From Aeromonas sanarellii (GTDB taxonomy: Bacteria > Pseudomonadota > Gammaproteobacteria > Enterobacterales > Aeromonadaceae): 64,000 bases of DNA. This document shows, piece after piece, positions 39,208 to 49,986 of the stretch. Every line of letters starts with the position of its first letter. Positions within the stretch are counted from its first letter, which is position 1. Below the pieces are notes generated by a model. The model saw only the letters and a list, made by a program, of their open reading frames with translations, did no database searches and was not told where the DNA came from. Where the stretch lies: assembly GCF_000820085.1 (NCBI RefSeq), contig NZ_CDBN01000094.1, positions 18,331 through 82,330 on the forward strand. Reading direction: 5' to 3'. A program made the position numbers and the translations under genes.

Positions 39208-39546
39208 ATGGAGCTGCCCGATTTCGACACCCTGAAGCACTGGGCCCTGGCCGACCCGAAACGGCTCGATGCGCTGCTGCACCAGCAGATAGATGCCCTG
39301 ATCGCCCAGGTGGGACCGGAGCAGCAACGGCGGTTGCGAGGCCTGCAATTTCGCATCGACTGTCAGCGCCGTCTCGCCAAGAACAATATGGACAGCTGCA
39401 TCCGCATTGCCAATATGATGCACGAATCCGTCCATGCCATGCGCCACCATCTCATTCAGCTGCAGAACGAATCATCGGCCGAAACGCAGGATAACCCGTT
39501 GCCAAATAATGTTGTCCAGCTTGCGACCTACCGCAAAGAAAAATAA
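39208..39546 (+). CDS. DUF3135 family protein
   Basis: A 112-residue cytoplasmic protein starting MELPDFDTLKHWALADPKRL, the hallmark of the DUF3135 family known from Vibrio, Shewanella and Aeromonas. The body is helical (IDALIAQVGPEQQRRLRGLQ; HESVHAMRHHLIQLQNES) and probably dimeric. The ATG at 39208 is chosen by AGGAGG five bases upstream; the frame extends to 39136. Function unknown. A terminator follows at 39595. Confidence 0.82.
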   Translation: MELPDFDTLKHWALADPKRLDALLHQQIDALIAQVGPEQQRRLRGLQFRIDCQRRLAKNNMDSCIRIANMMHESVHAMRHHLIQLQNESSAETQDNPLPNNVVQLATYRKEK

Positions 39547-39594
39547 CGCCTGGTCACCCGCCGGATATATATTCCCCTCCACTCTTTAATGAAG

Positions 39595-39630
39595 ATCGCC
39601 CGGTGTTAAGCAACCTGGGCGATTTGTTTT
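39595..39630 (+). terminator. Intrinsic terminator of the DUF3135 gene
   Basis: ATCGCCC (39595-39601) pairs with GGGCGAT (39617-39623), with an inner GGT/ACC, followed by TTGTTTTTTA. It lies about 50 bp after the stop. Confidence 0.78.
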
Positions 39631-39764
39631 TTATTTGCTGCAAATCAGCAGCTCCCATTGAATTAATACCCGCAAGGCCGGTGGTGCGGCAGATAGGGAT
39701 GGAGAAATATCACGTTTGGGGTAATATCTCGGCATATTCCATCTTGCTAACACTCAAAGGGATC

Positions 39765-40562
39765 ATGAGCAGCATCACACCAGGAAGGGAGCTGTCGCGG
39801 GAGCAGCAGACGGAGATCACCCGGATCATCGTCAAGGCGGGCCAGATGCTGGCCCAGTTTGGGGCCGAGAGCCGCATCATAGAGCAGACCACGGTCCGGC
39901 TCGGCATGGCGTTGGGGCTGGAGAGCGTCGAGATGGCCATCTCCTCCAGCGCCATCGTGCTCACCAGCCTCTATCGTGGCAGTTGCGTCACCACCACGCG
40001 CCGGGTGCGGGAGCACGGCATCAACATGCAGGTGGTGTGCGAGATCCAGCGCATCTGCATCATGACGGAAAAGGCGCTGATCGGTGCGCGGGAAGTGCGC
40101 CAGCGGCTGGAGGCCATCACGCCGTTCCATTACCACCCCTGGCTGGTGGTGCCCATGGTGGGCCTCTCCTGCGGCGCCTTCAGCCTGCTGTTCGGCGGTG
40201 ACTGGCCCATCTTCCTGGTGACCTGCTTCTCGGCCTCGGTGGCGATGCGGGTGCGCCAGCTGATCGCCCGCCATCACCACAGCCCGCTCATCAACTTCGC
40301 CGCCACCGGCTTCATTGCGACACTGCTCTCCTCCAGCGCTACCTTCTTTGGCTGGGGCGAGCAACCCTATCTCGCCATGGCGGCCAGCGTGCTGCTGCTG
40401 GTGCCGGGGTTCCCGCTCATCAACGCGGTCTCCGACATGGTGAAGGGCTACTTCAACATGGGGCTGGCCCGCTGGGGCACGGCGACCCTGCTCACCATCA
40501 GTGCCGCCATCGGCATCATATTGGCCATGTCGGTCACCGGTATCTGGGGGTGGAAGGTATGA
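39765..40562 (+). CDS. yjjP: Membrane exporter subunit, YjjP/ThrE N-terminal-domain type
   Basis: Larger half of a split ThrE-like exporter, 265 residues. The soluble N-terminal domain (ITRIIVKAGQMLAQFGAESR, TTVRLGMALGLESVEMAISS, TSLYRGSCVTTTRRV) is DUF1212, followed by about five membrane helices (WLVVPMVGLSCGAFSLLFGG; LAMAASVLLLVPGFPLINAV). In E. coli YjjP with YjjB is linked to succinate export; related proteins export threonine/serine. The ATG at 39765 follows AAAGGG and matches homologue N-termini; the frame is open to 39603 across the terminator region. yjjB follows after 67 bp. Confidence 0.88.
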   Translation: MSSITPGRELSREQQTEITRIIVKAGQMLAQFGAESRIIEQTTVRLGMALGLESVEMAISSSAIVLTSLYRGSCVTTTRRVREHGINMQVVCEIQRICIMTEKALIGAREVRQRLEAITPFHYHPWLVVPMVGLSCGAFSLLFGGDWPIFLVTCFSASVAMRVRQLIARHHHSPLINFAATGFIATLLSSSATFFGWGEQPYLAMAASVLLLVPGFPLINAVSDMVKGYFNMGLARWGTATLLTISAAIGIILAMSVTGIWGWKV

Positions 40563-40629
40563 GGGGTTTGCATCAGGCGCCGAATATCACGCTGGCGACG
40601 TCGGTCGGCCGCATTCAAGGAGGAAAGGC

Positions 40630-41097
40630 ATGATGGATCTGCTCTGGCTGCTGGCCAAGGATGCCTTCTGGTCGGCGATTCCGGCGGTGGGCTTTGCCAT
40701 GCTGTTCAACGTACCGCCACGGATGCTGAAATACTGCGCCATGGGGGGCGCGTTGGCCCACAGCCTGCGCACCCTGCTCATCCACTACGGCATGCCCATC
40801 GAGTGGGCCACCCTGGCGGCGGCGACCACGGTCGGCTTTGTCTGTGTCTACTGGTCGCGCCGTCTGCTGGCGCCACGCCCGGTGTTCAGCGTCGCTTCCA
40901 TCATCCCCATGATCCCGGGCAGCTATGCGTTCAAGACCATGATCGCCATAGTGGAGCTCAACATCTCCGGGGTGACCATGGAACTGCTCCAGAGCGCGGT
41001 GGAGAACGGCTTGAAGGCTATCTTTATAGTAGGAGCATTGAGCTTCGGGCTGGCGATACCCTCCCTGGTCGTGTACCGTAATCGCCCCATTGTCTGA
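40630..41097 (+). CDS. yjjB: Membrane exporter subunit, YjjB/ThrE C-terminal-domain type
   Basis: Smaller half of the split exporter, 155 residues, DUF3815 type with about four or five membrane helices: DAFWSAIPAVGFAMLFNVPP, FSVASIIPMIPGSYAFKTMI and IVGALSFGLAIPSLVVYRNR closely follow E. coli YjjB. Start is ATG 40630 or 40633, after AAGGAGGAAAGG. It must work with YjjP encoded just upstream. The next gene, folA, begins about 25 bp later, so the three may be co-transcribed. Confidence 0.9.
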   Translation: MMDLLWLLAKDAFWSAIPAVGFAMLFNVPPRMLKYCAMGGALAHSLRTLLIHYGMPIEWATLAAATTVGFVCVYWSRRLLAPRPVFSVASIIPMIPGSYAFKTMIAIVELNISGVTMELLQSAVENGLKAIFIVGALSFGLAIPSLVVYRNRPIV

Positions 41098-41121
41098 GTC
41101 AGGGTGCAAGAGACCGACACC

Positions 41122-41616
41122 ATGAAAATTTCCATGATTGCCGCCATGGCCCACGATCGCGTGATCGGTCTGGACAACCAGATGCCCTGGCATATGCCGG
41201 CCGATCTGGCCCACTTCAAGCGGGTGACCCTGGGTAAGCCGGTGCTGATGGGGCGCAAGACCTTCGAGTCCATCGGCCGCCCGCTGCCCGGGCGCCGCAA
41301 CCTGGTCATTAGCCGTAATCCGGGATTCAAAGCGCCCGGCATAGAGGTTTTTTCATCCATCGACGAGGTGTTGGCCACATTATCTGAGGCCGAGTCGCCA
41401 GAGGAGCTGATGGTGATAGGTGGTGGCCACCTCTATGGCCAGCTGCTGCCCCGGGCCGACAGGCTCTATCTGACCCGCATCGATCTGGCGGTGGCAGGGG
41501 ACACCCGCTTCCCGGCGTTCGACGACGAGCAGTGGCTGCTCGTGGAGAGCGAGGCCCATCCCGCTGACGAGAAGAACCCCCATCCCTATCGCTTCGAGAC
41601 CTGGCAACGGTGCTGA
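41122..41616 (+). CDS. folA: Dihydrofolate reductase
   Basis: Reduces dihydrofolate to tetrahydrofolate with NADPH; target of trimethoprim. The 164-residue protein has the complete family pattern: ISMIAAMAHDRVIGLDNQMP, the catalytic acid at residue 28 in WHMPADLAHFK, GRKTFESIGRPLPGRRN and VIGGGHLYGQLLPRADRLYL. The ATG at 41122 is used; a GTG at 41104 would add six residues. A strong terminator follows and the convergent cysH gene ends just beyond it. Confidence 0.96.
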   Translation: MKISMIAAMAHDRVIGLDNQMPWHMPADLAHFKRVTLGKPVLMGRKTFESIGRPLPGRRNLVISRNPGFKAPGIEVFSSIDEVLATLSEAESPEELMVIGGGHLYGQLLPRADRLYLTRIDLAVAGDTRFPAFDDEQWLLVESEAHPADEKNPHPYRFETWQRC

Positions 41617-41636
41617 GTGCGCCGGCCCGAGACGAC

Positions 41637-41666
41637 AACGCCCGGCACTGGCCGGGCGTTTTTTTA
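41637..41666 (+). terminator. Intrinsic terminator of folA
   Basis: AACGCCCGGC (41637-41646) pairs perfectly with GCCGGGCGTT (41651-41660), followed by a T run to 41665. It separates folA from the convergent cysJIH operon. Confidence 0.88.
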
Positions 41667-41682
41667 TGGACGAAGGTCGGGC

Positions 41683-42489
41683 TCAGATGCCGGATCCGTC
41701 GTTCTCGCCGTTCTCCTCGTGCAGGCCGCACTCGCGCTTGAGGCCGAAGAAGCGGGTCTGCTCCTCGCTCATGCCGGGCTCCCACTTGGTGGTGGTGTGC
41801 ACGTCGCCCACCGACAGGTAGCCCTGCTCCCACAGCGGGTGGTAGGGGAGGTCGAACTCCTTGAAGTAGTAGAAGACGTCCTTGTTGCTCCAGTCGATCA
41901 CCGGCAGGAACTTGAAGCGGCCGCGCTGGATGGCCAGCACCGGCAGCTTGCCCCGGCTGCCGGACTGCTCCCGGCGCAGGCCCGAGAACCAGGTGCGGGC
42001 ACCGAGCTCGTTCAGGGCGCGGTCCATGGGCTCCACCTTGTTGAGCTGGTTGTAGCGGGTGATCCCCTCCACCCCCTGCTCCCACAGGAGACCGAAGCGG
42101 GCCTCCTGCCAGGCCGGGCTGAGTTCGGCCCGATAGATCTTGAGGTTGAGGGCGAGACGCTCGGTCAGCTCGTCGATGAAACGGTAGGTCTCGGGAAAGA
42201 GATAACCGGTATCGGTCAGCACCACAGGCACGTCGGCCCGCTCGCGGCTCACCAGGTGCAGCATGAGCGCCGCCTGGATGCCGAAGCTCGACGACAGCAC
42301 ATGCTCCCCCGGCAGGTTGGCCAGGGCCCAGCGCACCCGCTCGGGGGCGCTCATGGCGTCCAGCTCCCGGTTGAGGGGGGCCAGCGCCTCGGTCTGCTCC
42401 TCGCGGCTCAGGGCCAGCAGGGCGTCAAGGTCGAGCCGGCCGTCGGCGGTGCGCGCCAGCCGGGCTGTACCAGTCTGCTCAGGCTGCAT
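41683..42489 (-). CDS. cysH: Phosphoadenosine phosphosulfate reductase
   Basis: Reduces PAPS to sulfite with thioredoxin in assimilatory sulfate reduction. The 268-residue protein has the PP-loop-like core ([39 protein letters not shown]) and the C-terminal catalytic Cys at about 254 in KRECGLHE. It lacks the two CC motifs of iron-sulfur APS reductases, so it is the PAPS type. It is last in the cysJIH operon; its start overlaps the end of cysI by 11 bp. Confidence 0.95.
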   Translation of the reverse strand: MQPEQTGTARLARTADGRLDLDALLALSREEQTEALAPLNRELDAMSAPERVRWALANLPGEHVLSSSFGIQAALMLHLVSRERADVPVVLTDTGYLFPETYRFIDELTERLALNLKIYRAELSPAWQEARFGLLWEQGVEGITRYNQLNKVEPMDRALNELGARTWFSGLRREQSGSRGKLPVLAIQRGRFKFLPVIDWSNKDVFYYFKEFDLPYHPLWEQGYLSVGDVHTTTKWEPGMSEEQTRFFGLKRECGLHEENGENDGSGI

Positions 42490-44191
42490 AGAAGTCCCTC
42501 GCGGAGTCGATGACCGGGGCTATGATGCCGGCGCGAATGACGAAATCGCCGAAGCACTCGCCCGGGTTGCGATCCTTGGCCCAGCGGCCGATCAGGGTGT
42601 CGAGCTCCGCCAGGATCTGCGGCTCCGTGATGTTCTCCAGATGCAGGCGCGGGATGCGGGTCCCCTCGAGGTTGCCCCCCAGGTGCAGGTTGTAGCGTCC
42701 CGGCGCCTTGCCCACCAGCCCCACTTCCGCCAGCATGGCGCGACCGCAGCCATTGGGGCAGCCGGTGACCCGGAAGATGATGGCGTCATCCGCCAGACCG
42801 TGCTTGGCCAGCAAGCCCTCGATGTCGGTGACGAAGGCGGGTAACATGCGCTCGGCCTCGGCCATCGCCAGCGGACAGGTGGGCAGGGCCACGCAGGCCA
42901 TGGACTGCTTGCGCTGCTCGCTCACGCCGTCATCCAGCAGGCCGTACTGGCGCGCCAGGGCTTCGATGCGGGCCTTCTCACCGGCAGGCACGCCCGCGAT
43001 GATGAGGTTCTGGTTGGCGGTCAGGCGGAAGTCACCCTGATGCACCTTGGCGATCTCCAGCATGCCGGTCTTGAGGGGCTTGCCCGGGAAGTCCAGCAGG
43101 CGGCCGTTCTCGATGAAGAGGGTGAGGTGGTGCTTGCCGTCGATCCCCTCCACCCAGCCGAAGCGATCGCCACGGCTGGTGAACTCATAGGGGCGAACCG
43201 GCCCGAACTGGATGCCGGCGCGGCTCTCCACCTCGGCCTTGAAAGCCTCGACGCCGACGCGCTCCAGGGTGTACTTGGTCTTGGCGTTCTTGCGGTTGAC
43301 CCGGTTGCCCCAATCGCGCTGGGTGCTGACCACGGCGGCCGCCACTTCCAGCACGTGAGAGAGCGGGATGAAGCCAAAGTCGCTCGCCTTGCGCGGGTAG
43401 GTGCTGGTATCGCCATGGGTCATGGCGAGACCCCCGCCCACCAGCACGTTGAAGCCCACCAGCTTGCCGTGATCGCTAATGGCCACGAAGTTGAGATCGT
43501 TGGCGTGGATATCCACGTCGTTGTGGGGCGGGATCACGACCGTCGTCTTGAACTTGCGCGGCAGGTAGGTGGAACCCAGGATCGGCTCCTCGTCACCCCC
43601 CAGCTTCTCGCCGTCCAGCCAGATCTCCACATAGGCGCGGGTCTTGGGCAGCAGGTGTTCGGAGATCTTCTTGGCCCACTCGTAGGCCTCCTGGTGCAGC
43701 TCGGACTCCACCGGGTTGCTGGTGCACAGCACGTTGCGGTTCACGTCGCCCGCGGTGGCTATGCTGTCGATGCCGGTGCTGTTGAGGGTCTGGTGCATCA
43801 GCTTGATGTCTCGCTTGAGTACGCCATGGAACTGGAAGGTCTGGCGGGTGGTCAGGCGGATGCTGCCGTAGAGGCTGTGCTCTTCGGCGAACTTGTCGAT
43901 CACCTGCCACTGGGCCGGGGTGATGATGCCGCCCGGCAGGCGGGCGCGCAGCATGACGTTGTGCAGGGGCTCCAGCTTCTGGGCCGCGCGCTCCGGGCGG
44001 ATGTCGCGGTCATCCTGCTGGTACATGCCGTGGAAGCGGATCAGCTGGAAGTTGTCGCCGTTGAAGCCACCGGTGAGGGGATCCTGCAGATCCTCGGCTA
44101 TGGTGCCGCGCAGGAAGTTGCTCTCGCGCTTGAGGCGCTCGTTGTCGGAGAGCGGCCCTTCGACCGGTCCCGGAATCGTTTTTTTGCTCAT
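42479..44191 (-). CDS. cysI: Sulfite reductase hemoprotein (beta) subunit
   Basis: Siroheme/[4Fe-4S] enzyme reducing sulfite to sulfide with electrons from CysJ. The 570-residue sequence has [14 protein letters not shown], the siroheme-pocket region [17 protein letters not shown], and cluster ligands in CVALPTC and GCPNGCGR. Its siroheme requirement links it to cobA at 8707. The start codon overlaps the stop of cysJ (ATGA) and the end overlaps cysH, so all three are translationally coupled. Confidence 0.96.
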   Translation of the reverse strand: MSKKTIPGPVEGPLSDNERLKRESNFLRGTIAEDLQDPLTGGFNGDNFQLIRFHGMYQQDDRDIRPERAAQKLEPLHNVMLRARLPGGIITPAQWQVIDKFAEEHSLYGSIRLTTRQTFQFHGVLKRDIKLMHQTLNSTGIDSIATAGDVNRNVLCTSNPVESELHQEAYEWAKKISEHLLPKTRAYVEIWLDGEKLGGDEEPILGSTYLPRKFKTTVVIPPHNDVDIHANDLNFVAISDHGKLVGFNVLVGGGLAMTHGDTSTYPRKASDFGFIPLSHVLEVAAAVVSTQRDWGNRVNRKNAKTKYTLERVGVEAFKAEVESRAGIQFGPVRPYEFTSRGDRFGWVEGIDGKHHLTLFIENGRLLDFPGKPLKTGMLEIAKVHQGDFRLTANQNLIIAGVPAGEKARIEALARQYGLLDDGVSEQRKQSMACVALPTCPLAMAEAERMLPAFVTDIEGLLAKHGLADDAIIFRVTGCPNGCGRAMLAEVGLVGKAPGRYNLHLGGNLEGTRIPRLHLENITEPQILAELDTLIGRWAKDRNPGECFGDFVIRAGIIAPVIDSARDFYAA

Positions 44192-45978
44192 CAGTAGACA
44201 TCCCTTTGATAACGTTTGGCACGACGCAATTCGCTCAGATACTCTTCCGCCTCCTCACGGCTCTTGTGGCCGTGTTCGGCAATCACATCCAGCAGGGCCT
44301 CCTGCACATCCTTCGCCATGTGGTTGGCGTCGCCGCACACATAGAAGTGAGCGCCTGCTTCCAGCCACTGGTAGAGCTCGAGCCCGGCTTCGCGCAGTCT
44401 GTCCTGTACATAGATCTTGTGGCCCTGATCCCGGCTGAAGGCCAGGGAAATTTTCGACAGCAGGCCCGATTTCACATAACGCTGCCACTCCACCTGATAG
44501 AGGAAGTCCTGGGTGAAGTGGGGGTTGCCGAAGAAGAGCCAGTTCTTGCCCTCTGCCCCCTGGGCTTCCCGCTCCTGCATAAAGGCGCGGAAGGGGGCGA
44601 TGCCGGTGCCCGGACCCACCATGATGACGGGGGTGTCGGGGTTTTGCGGCAGGCGGAAATTGTCGTTGTGCTCCACGAAGACCCGTACCTCGGCATTTTC
44701 CGGCAGACGGTCCGCCAGATAGGAGGAGGCGCCGCCTGAGCGCACAGTGCCATCTTCCTGCGGGTAGCGCACCACGCCGACGGTCAGGTGTACCTCCTCT
44801 TCCACCTCGCTCTGGGCGGAGGCGATGGAGTAGAGGCGGGGAGTGAGGGGGCGCAGCAGCGCGATCAGTTGATCGGCACTCAAGGAAGCCGGGAAGCGTT
44901 TCAGTACGTCCACCACCTGGGCGCTGGCCACCAGGGCGTTGATCTGGGCCTTGTCACCGGCCAGATCCTTCAGTGCCGCGTTGCCCGCGATCTCGGCGAG
45001 GCCCGTGATAAAGCCCCCGTGCAGCCGGGTCAGCTCGTAGTGGCGGGTCAGGGCGTCCTTCAGGTTGCCATGGGGGGTGGCCTCGTCACCGGTCAGACCG
45101 GCCAGGGCCAGCACTTCTCCCACGAGATCCGCGTCGTTGTCGAACCAGATACCGAGCGCATCTCCCGGTTGATAGGTGATGCCGGACTCTTCCAGGTTGA
45201 TCTCGATATGGTGGATGTCCTTGGTGGAGTCGCGGCCGGTGATCTTCTGGTTCACCGAGAGCCGTGCCGGGAAGGGGTTCTCCTTGTGGTACTGGCTGTG
45301 GCCGACGGCGGCCTGCACCGCGCCCGCCACGCTGGCGGTCGCGGCGCCTGCGGACAGGGTGGCGGCGACCGCCGCAACGGCCTGTTCGCCCCAGGCCTTG
45401 GCGGCATCCTGATAATCCACATCCAGGCTCGCAAGCTCATAAATGCGCTCACCACCGGCTTTTGACAGGAAGCCGTCGAAATCCTTGCCGGTCTGGCAGA
45501 AGAACTCGTAGGAGCTGTCACCCAGCCCCAGCACGGCGAACCTGAGGCCGTCCAGCTTGCCGACCTTGCCCTTCTTGAGCTGCTCGAACAGATCGACGGC
45601 GCTCTCGGGGGGCTCCCCCTCCCCGTAAGTGCTCACTACCACCAGCAGGTGGGTCTCTTTCTTGAGTTGCTTGGGTTTGTAGTCCGCCATGGAGGTCAGG
45701 GTCACCGGCAGGCCGCGGGCCTCGGCCTGCGCCTTGATGGCGCTGGCCACGCCCTTGGCGTTGCCGGTCTGGGAGCCGTAGAGGATGGTCAGGCTGCCGC
45801 CGGGGGCCGCGGTTTCTGCGCCTGCGGCCGCCACGGGCTGGACGCCCGCCTGGGAGAGGCCGTAGAGATAACCGCTGACCCAGGCCAGTTGCTGGGTATT
45901 GAGGGTGGAGAGAACTTGGTTGAGCTGGCGCTGCTGCTCGTCAGAGAGCGGGCTCAGGGTGGGGGCTGTCAATGGCAT
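44191..45978 (-). CDS. cysJ: Sulfite reductase flavoprotein (alpha) subunit
   Basis: Passes electrons from NADPH through FAD and FMN to CysI. The 595-residue protein has a flavodoxin domain ([20 protein letters not shown] near residue 65; [20 protein letters not shown]), then an FNR-like FAD/NADPH module ([53 protein letters not shown]). ATG at 45978 is used; a GTG at 45981 is possible. It is first in the operon, with an AT-rich promoter region upstream. CysB control would be expected from family knowledge but I could not pick out a convincing site. Confidence 0.95.
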   Translation of the reverse strand: MPLTAPTLSPLSDEQQRQLNQVLSTLNTQQLAWVSGYLYGLSQAGVQPVAAAGAETAAPGGSLTILYGSQTGNAKGVASAIKAQAEARGLPVTLTSMADYKPKQLKKETHLLVVVSTYGEGEPPESAVDLFEQLKKGKVGKLDGLRFAVLGLGDSSYEFFCQTGKDFDGFLSKAGGERIYELASLDVDYQDAAKAWGEQAVAAVAATLSAGAATASVAGAVQAAVGHSQYHKENPFPARLSVNQKITGRDSTKDIHHIEINLEESGITYQPGDALGIWFDNDADLVGEVLALAGLTGDEATPHGNLKDALTRHYELTRLHGGFITGLAEIAGNAALKDLAGDKAQINALVASAQVVDVLKRFPASLSADQLIALLRPLTPRLYSIASAQSEVEEEVHLTVGVVRYPQEDGTVRSGGASSYLADRLPENAEVRVFVEHNDNFRLPQNPDTPVIMVGPGTGIAPFRAFMQEREAQGAEGKNWLFFGNPHFTQDFLYQVEWQRYVKSGLLSKISLAFSRDQGHKIYVQDRLREAGLELYQWLEAGAHFYVCGDANHMAKDVQEALLDVIAEHGHKSREEAEEYLSELRRAKRYQRDVY

Positions 45979-46176
45979 CACACATGTCTTCCATGGTCTG
46001 ATTTTTGGTCAGGGTAAGGGGTGTAATGAATAACAACAAAGAATAAAAATATCTTCTTTATGCGATTTATGAATTTATAAAGCCAAAATCCATCTCAGCC
46101 CCGGGGCGCCCGTGATATAAAAATGGCCTTGCCGAGCCCCCTCTCCCGGGGATAACTCATGCCCCAAGGAGCAACC
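45979..46176. promoter_or_regulatory. Divergent AT-rich promoter region of cysJIH and the PhzF-like gene
   Basis: The gap contains a strongly AT-rich block at about 46025-46085, including the near-palindrome TTTATGAATTTATAAA, between the divergent genes. Promoters for both are expected here, but no single -35/-10 pair stands out. Confidence 0.4.
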
Positions 46177-46977
46177 ATGTCCCGTCTCTATCATGTCAAC
46201 GCCTTCAGCCATCACCCCTTCGGAGGCAACCCCGCCGTGGTGGTGCTGGGGGAAACGCGGCCCGACGCCGAGCTGCAGGCCATGGCGGCGGAGTTCAACC
46301 TCTCTGAGAGCGCCTTTCTGACCCGGCTGGGAGAGGGGCACTATGGGTTGCGCTGGTTCACCCCACAAGTGGAGGTGGACTTGTGCGGCCATGGCACCCT
46401 GGCGGCGGCCCACGTGCTGTGGCAGACGGGGGAGGTGCCCGGGGATCTCCCCATCCGCTTCGAGACCCGCAGTGGCGAACTACTGGCCCGGCGGGAGGGG
46501 GAGTGGATCTGGCTCGATTTTCCCCGCATCTCCCTGGCGCCCCTCGAGCTGGATCCCGCCTATGGGGCGGCTCTTGGTTGCCAGCCTGTCCACAGTTTCG
46601 CTGCGGGGGCCAAGTTCCTGCTTGAGCTCGGTAGCGAGGAGGCGGTCCGCGCGCTCACCCCGGATTTTCACGCCCTGCGCGCGTTGCCCGGTCGCGGTCT
46701 GATGGTGACGGCGCCCTCGAGCGACTCGGACCATGACTTCGTCTCCCGCTACTTCGCCCCCTGGGTCGGGGTGGACGAGGATCCGGTGACCGGCTCCAAC
46801 CACTGCGCCCTGGTGCCCTTCTGGGCCGAGCGGCTCGGCAAGACGCGGCTCAAGGCGCGCCAGATCTCGGCCAGAGGCGGGGAGCTCAGGCTCATCCTGC
46901 AAGGGGAGCGGGTGCTGATGGCGGGCCGGGCGCTGACCCTGTGGCAGGGGGCGTGGTTGTTGCCGCCGGCGATATAA
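46177..46977 (+). CDS. PhzF-family isomerase/epimerase-like protein
   Basis: A 266-residue PhzF-fold protein with two symmetric domains. Family marks: YHVNAFSHHPFGGNPAVVV at the start, the catalytic glutamate in NLSESAFL, VDLCGHGTLAAAHVLW, and DEDPVTGSNHCALVPFW. Related proteins isomerise or epimerise small metabolites; here there is no biosynthetic neighbour, so substrate is unknown. The ATG at 46177 follows AAGGAG; the frame extends to 46159. A shared terminator lies downstream. Confidence 0.9.
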   Translation: MSRLYHVNAFSHHPFGGNPAVVVLGETRPDAELQAMAAEFNLSESAFLTRLGEGHYGLRWFTPQVEVDLCGHGTLAAAHVLWQTGEVPGDLPIRFETRSGELLARREGEWIWLDFPRISLAPLELDPAYGAALGCQPVHSFAAGAKFLLELGSEEAVRALTPDFHALRALPGRGLMVTAPSSDSDHDFVSRYFAPWVGVDEDPVTGSNHCALVPFWAERLGKTRLKARQISARGGELRLILQGERVLMAGRALTLWQGAWLLPPAI

Positions 46978-47010
46978 AGCCGGGGCAGCCCGCCCTGGAT
47001 CATCGGAGAT

Positions 47011-47041
47011 AAAAAAACGCCCCGCAGTGCGGGGCGTTTCC
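47011..47041. terminator. Bidirectional terminator between the PhzF-like gene and lysS
   Basis: AACGCCCCGC (47017-47026) pairs with GCGGGGCGTT (47029-47038). A run of seven A residues precedes it, giving seven Ts on the minus strand for lysS, and TT follows on the plus strand. Confidence 0.8.
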
Positions 47042-47082
47042 ATTGTGATCGCGCTCGGGAGGAAGCCCGGCGGGGATCACAC

Positions 47083-48618
<1,536 letters not shown>

Positions 48619-48638
48619 GGTGATTCCTGCTGCTCTGT

Positions 48639-49737
48639 TTACAGGCCTGATTTCAGGCTGGCTTCGATAAACTTGTCCAAGTCGCCGTCGAGTACGGACT
48701 GGGTGTTGCGGGTCTCGACGCCGGTGCGCAGATCCTTGATACGGGAGTCATCCAGTACGTAGGAGCGGATCTGGCTGCCCCAGCCGATGTCGGACTTGGT
48801 CTCTTCGAGGGCTTGCTTCTCGGCGTTCTGCTTCTGAATCTCCAGCTCGTAGAGCTTGGCCTTCAGCTGCTTCATACACTGATCTTTGTTCTTGTGCTGG
48901 GAACGGTCGTTCTGGCACTGCACCACCACGCCGGTCGGGATGTGGGTGATACGCACCGCGGACTCGGTCCGGTTGACGTGCTGACCACCGGCACCGGAGG
49001 CGCGGTAGACGTCGATGCGCAGGTCGGCCGGGTTGATCTCGATCTCGATGTCGTCATCGATCTCGGGGTAGACGAACACGGAGCAGAACGAGGTGTGACG
49101 ACGGCCACCGGAATCGAACGGTGACTTGCGGACCAGGCGATGGACGCCGGTCTCGGTGCGCAGCCAGCCGAAGGCATACTCGCCGGTGAACTTGATGGTG
49201 GCGGACTTGATGCCGGCCACGTCGCCCTCGGAGCATTCGATGAGCTCGGGCTTGTAGCCGTGGGCATCGCCCCAGCGCAGGTACATGCGCAGCACCATGT
49301 TGGCCCAGTCCTGGGCCTCGGTGCCGCCGGAACCGGACTGGATGTCGATGTAGCAGTCGGAGCCGTCGTGCTGACCGGAGAACATGCGGCGGAATTCGAG
49401 ATCCACCAGCTTGGTTTCGAGCTCGTCGGCTTCGGCCACGGCCTCGTTGAAGGTCTCTTCGTCTTCCCCTTCGACCGCCAGGCTGACCAGCATCTCGACG
49501 TCCTCAACACCTTGTGTCAAGACGTCTATGGTGCTGACCACGTTCTCCAGGGAGACGCGCTCCTTGCCCAGCGCCTGTGCGCGCTCGGGTTCGTTCCAGA
49601 CATCCGGCTGTTCCAGCTCGGCATTGACCTCTTCTAGACGCTCTTTCTTGGCGTCATAGTCAAAGGTACCCCCTAAGCAGCTCGGTCCTCTCAGACAGCT
49701 CCTTAAGCTTGTTTAATACAGGATTGACTTCAAACAT
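48639..49737 (-). CDS. prfB: Peptide chain release factor 2, expressed by programmed +1 frameshift
   Basis: Terminates translation at UGA and UAA. The true start is ATG at 49737: 25 codons ([20 protein letters not shown], then LRGYL) run to an in-frame TGA at 49662-49660; skipping one base at 49662 joins the long frame 49661-48639 and gives 365 residues. The RF2 specificity tripeptide is in [14 protein letters not shown] and the catalytic GGQ in [16 protein letters not shown]. Taking the main frame alone from its first ATG (49541) would lose the N-terminal domain. lysS follows 20 bp later. The self-regulating frameshift is well established for this gene. Confidence 0.97.
49658..49680 (-). promoter_or_regulatory. 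Programmed +1 frameshift site of prfB
   Basis: The minus strand reads CTTAGGGGGTACCTTTGACT across this region: an internal Shine-Dalgarno AGGGGG, then CTT TGA C, as in E. coli prfB (which has TAT in place of TAC). Low RF2 slows termination at the TGA and favours the shift. Confidence 0.95.
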
Positions 49738-49899
49738 CGTGAAAACTCTCGGGGTCGATGTGATTTAAAAACGGGATATTCTAGCCAATTGCAGAAGGAA
49801 TAAACAGGGTTGGCTGGCCCCGGTCGCCTTCCGTCGCCGATTTCCCAGGCCATTTTCTTCATTTCCGGGCAAAATATCGTCCGTGGCGCCATTCTCAGC

Positions 49900-49926
49900 T
49901 TCAGTTTTGCTCTGACTGGCCGCTAA
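49900..49926 (+). promoter_or_regulatory. FliA (sigma28)-type promoter of the chemoreceptor gene
   Basis: TTCAGTTT (49900-49907) and GCCGCTAA (49919-49926) with an 11-bp spacer match TAAAGTTT-N11-GCCGATAA at 6 of 8 and 7 of 8 positions. The predicted start near 49935 gives a leader of about 50 nt before the ATG at 49987. Sigma28 control is usual for chemotaxis receptors. Confidence 0.6.
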
Positions 49927-49986
49927 CAACATATAGTGCCGTGCACTCGAGCAATCCTGTTCCTGACCCCACAAGAAGAAAACACG

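Noticed and set aside
49541..49543. ATG at 49541 as the start of prfB
   Set aside because: It removes the N-terminal domain; the conserved frameshift site and upstream frame give the complete RF2.
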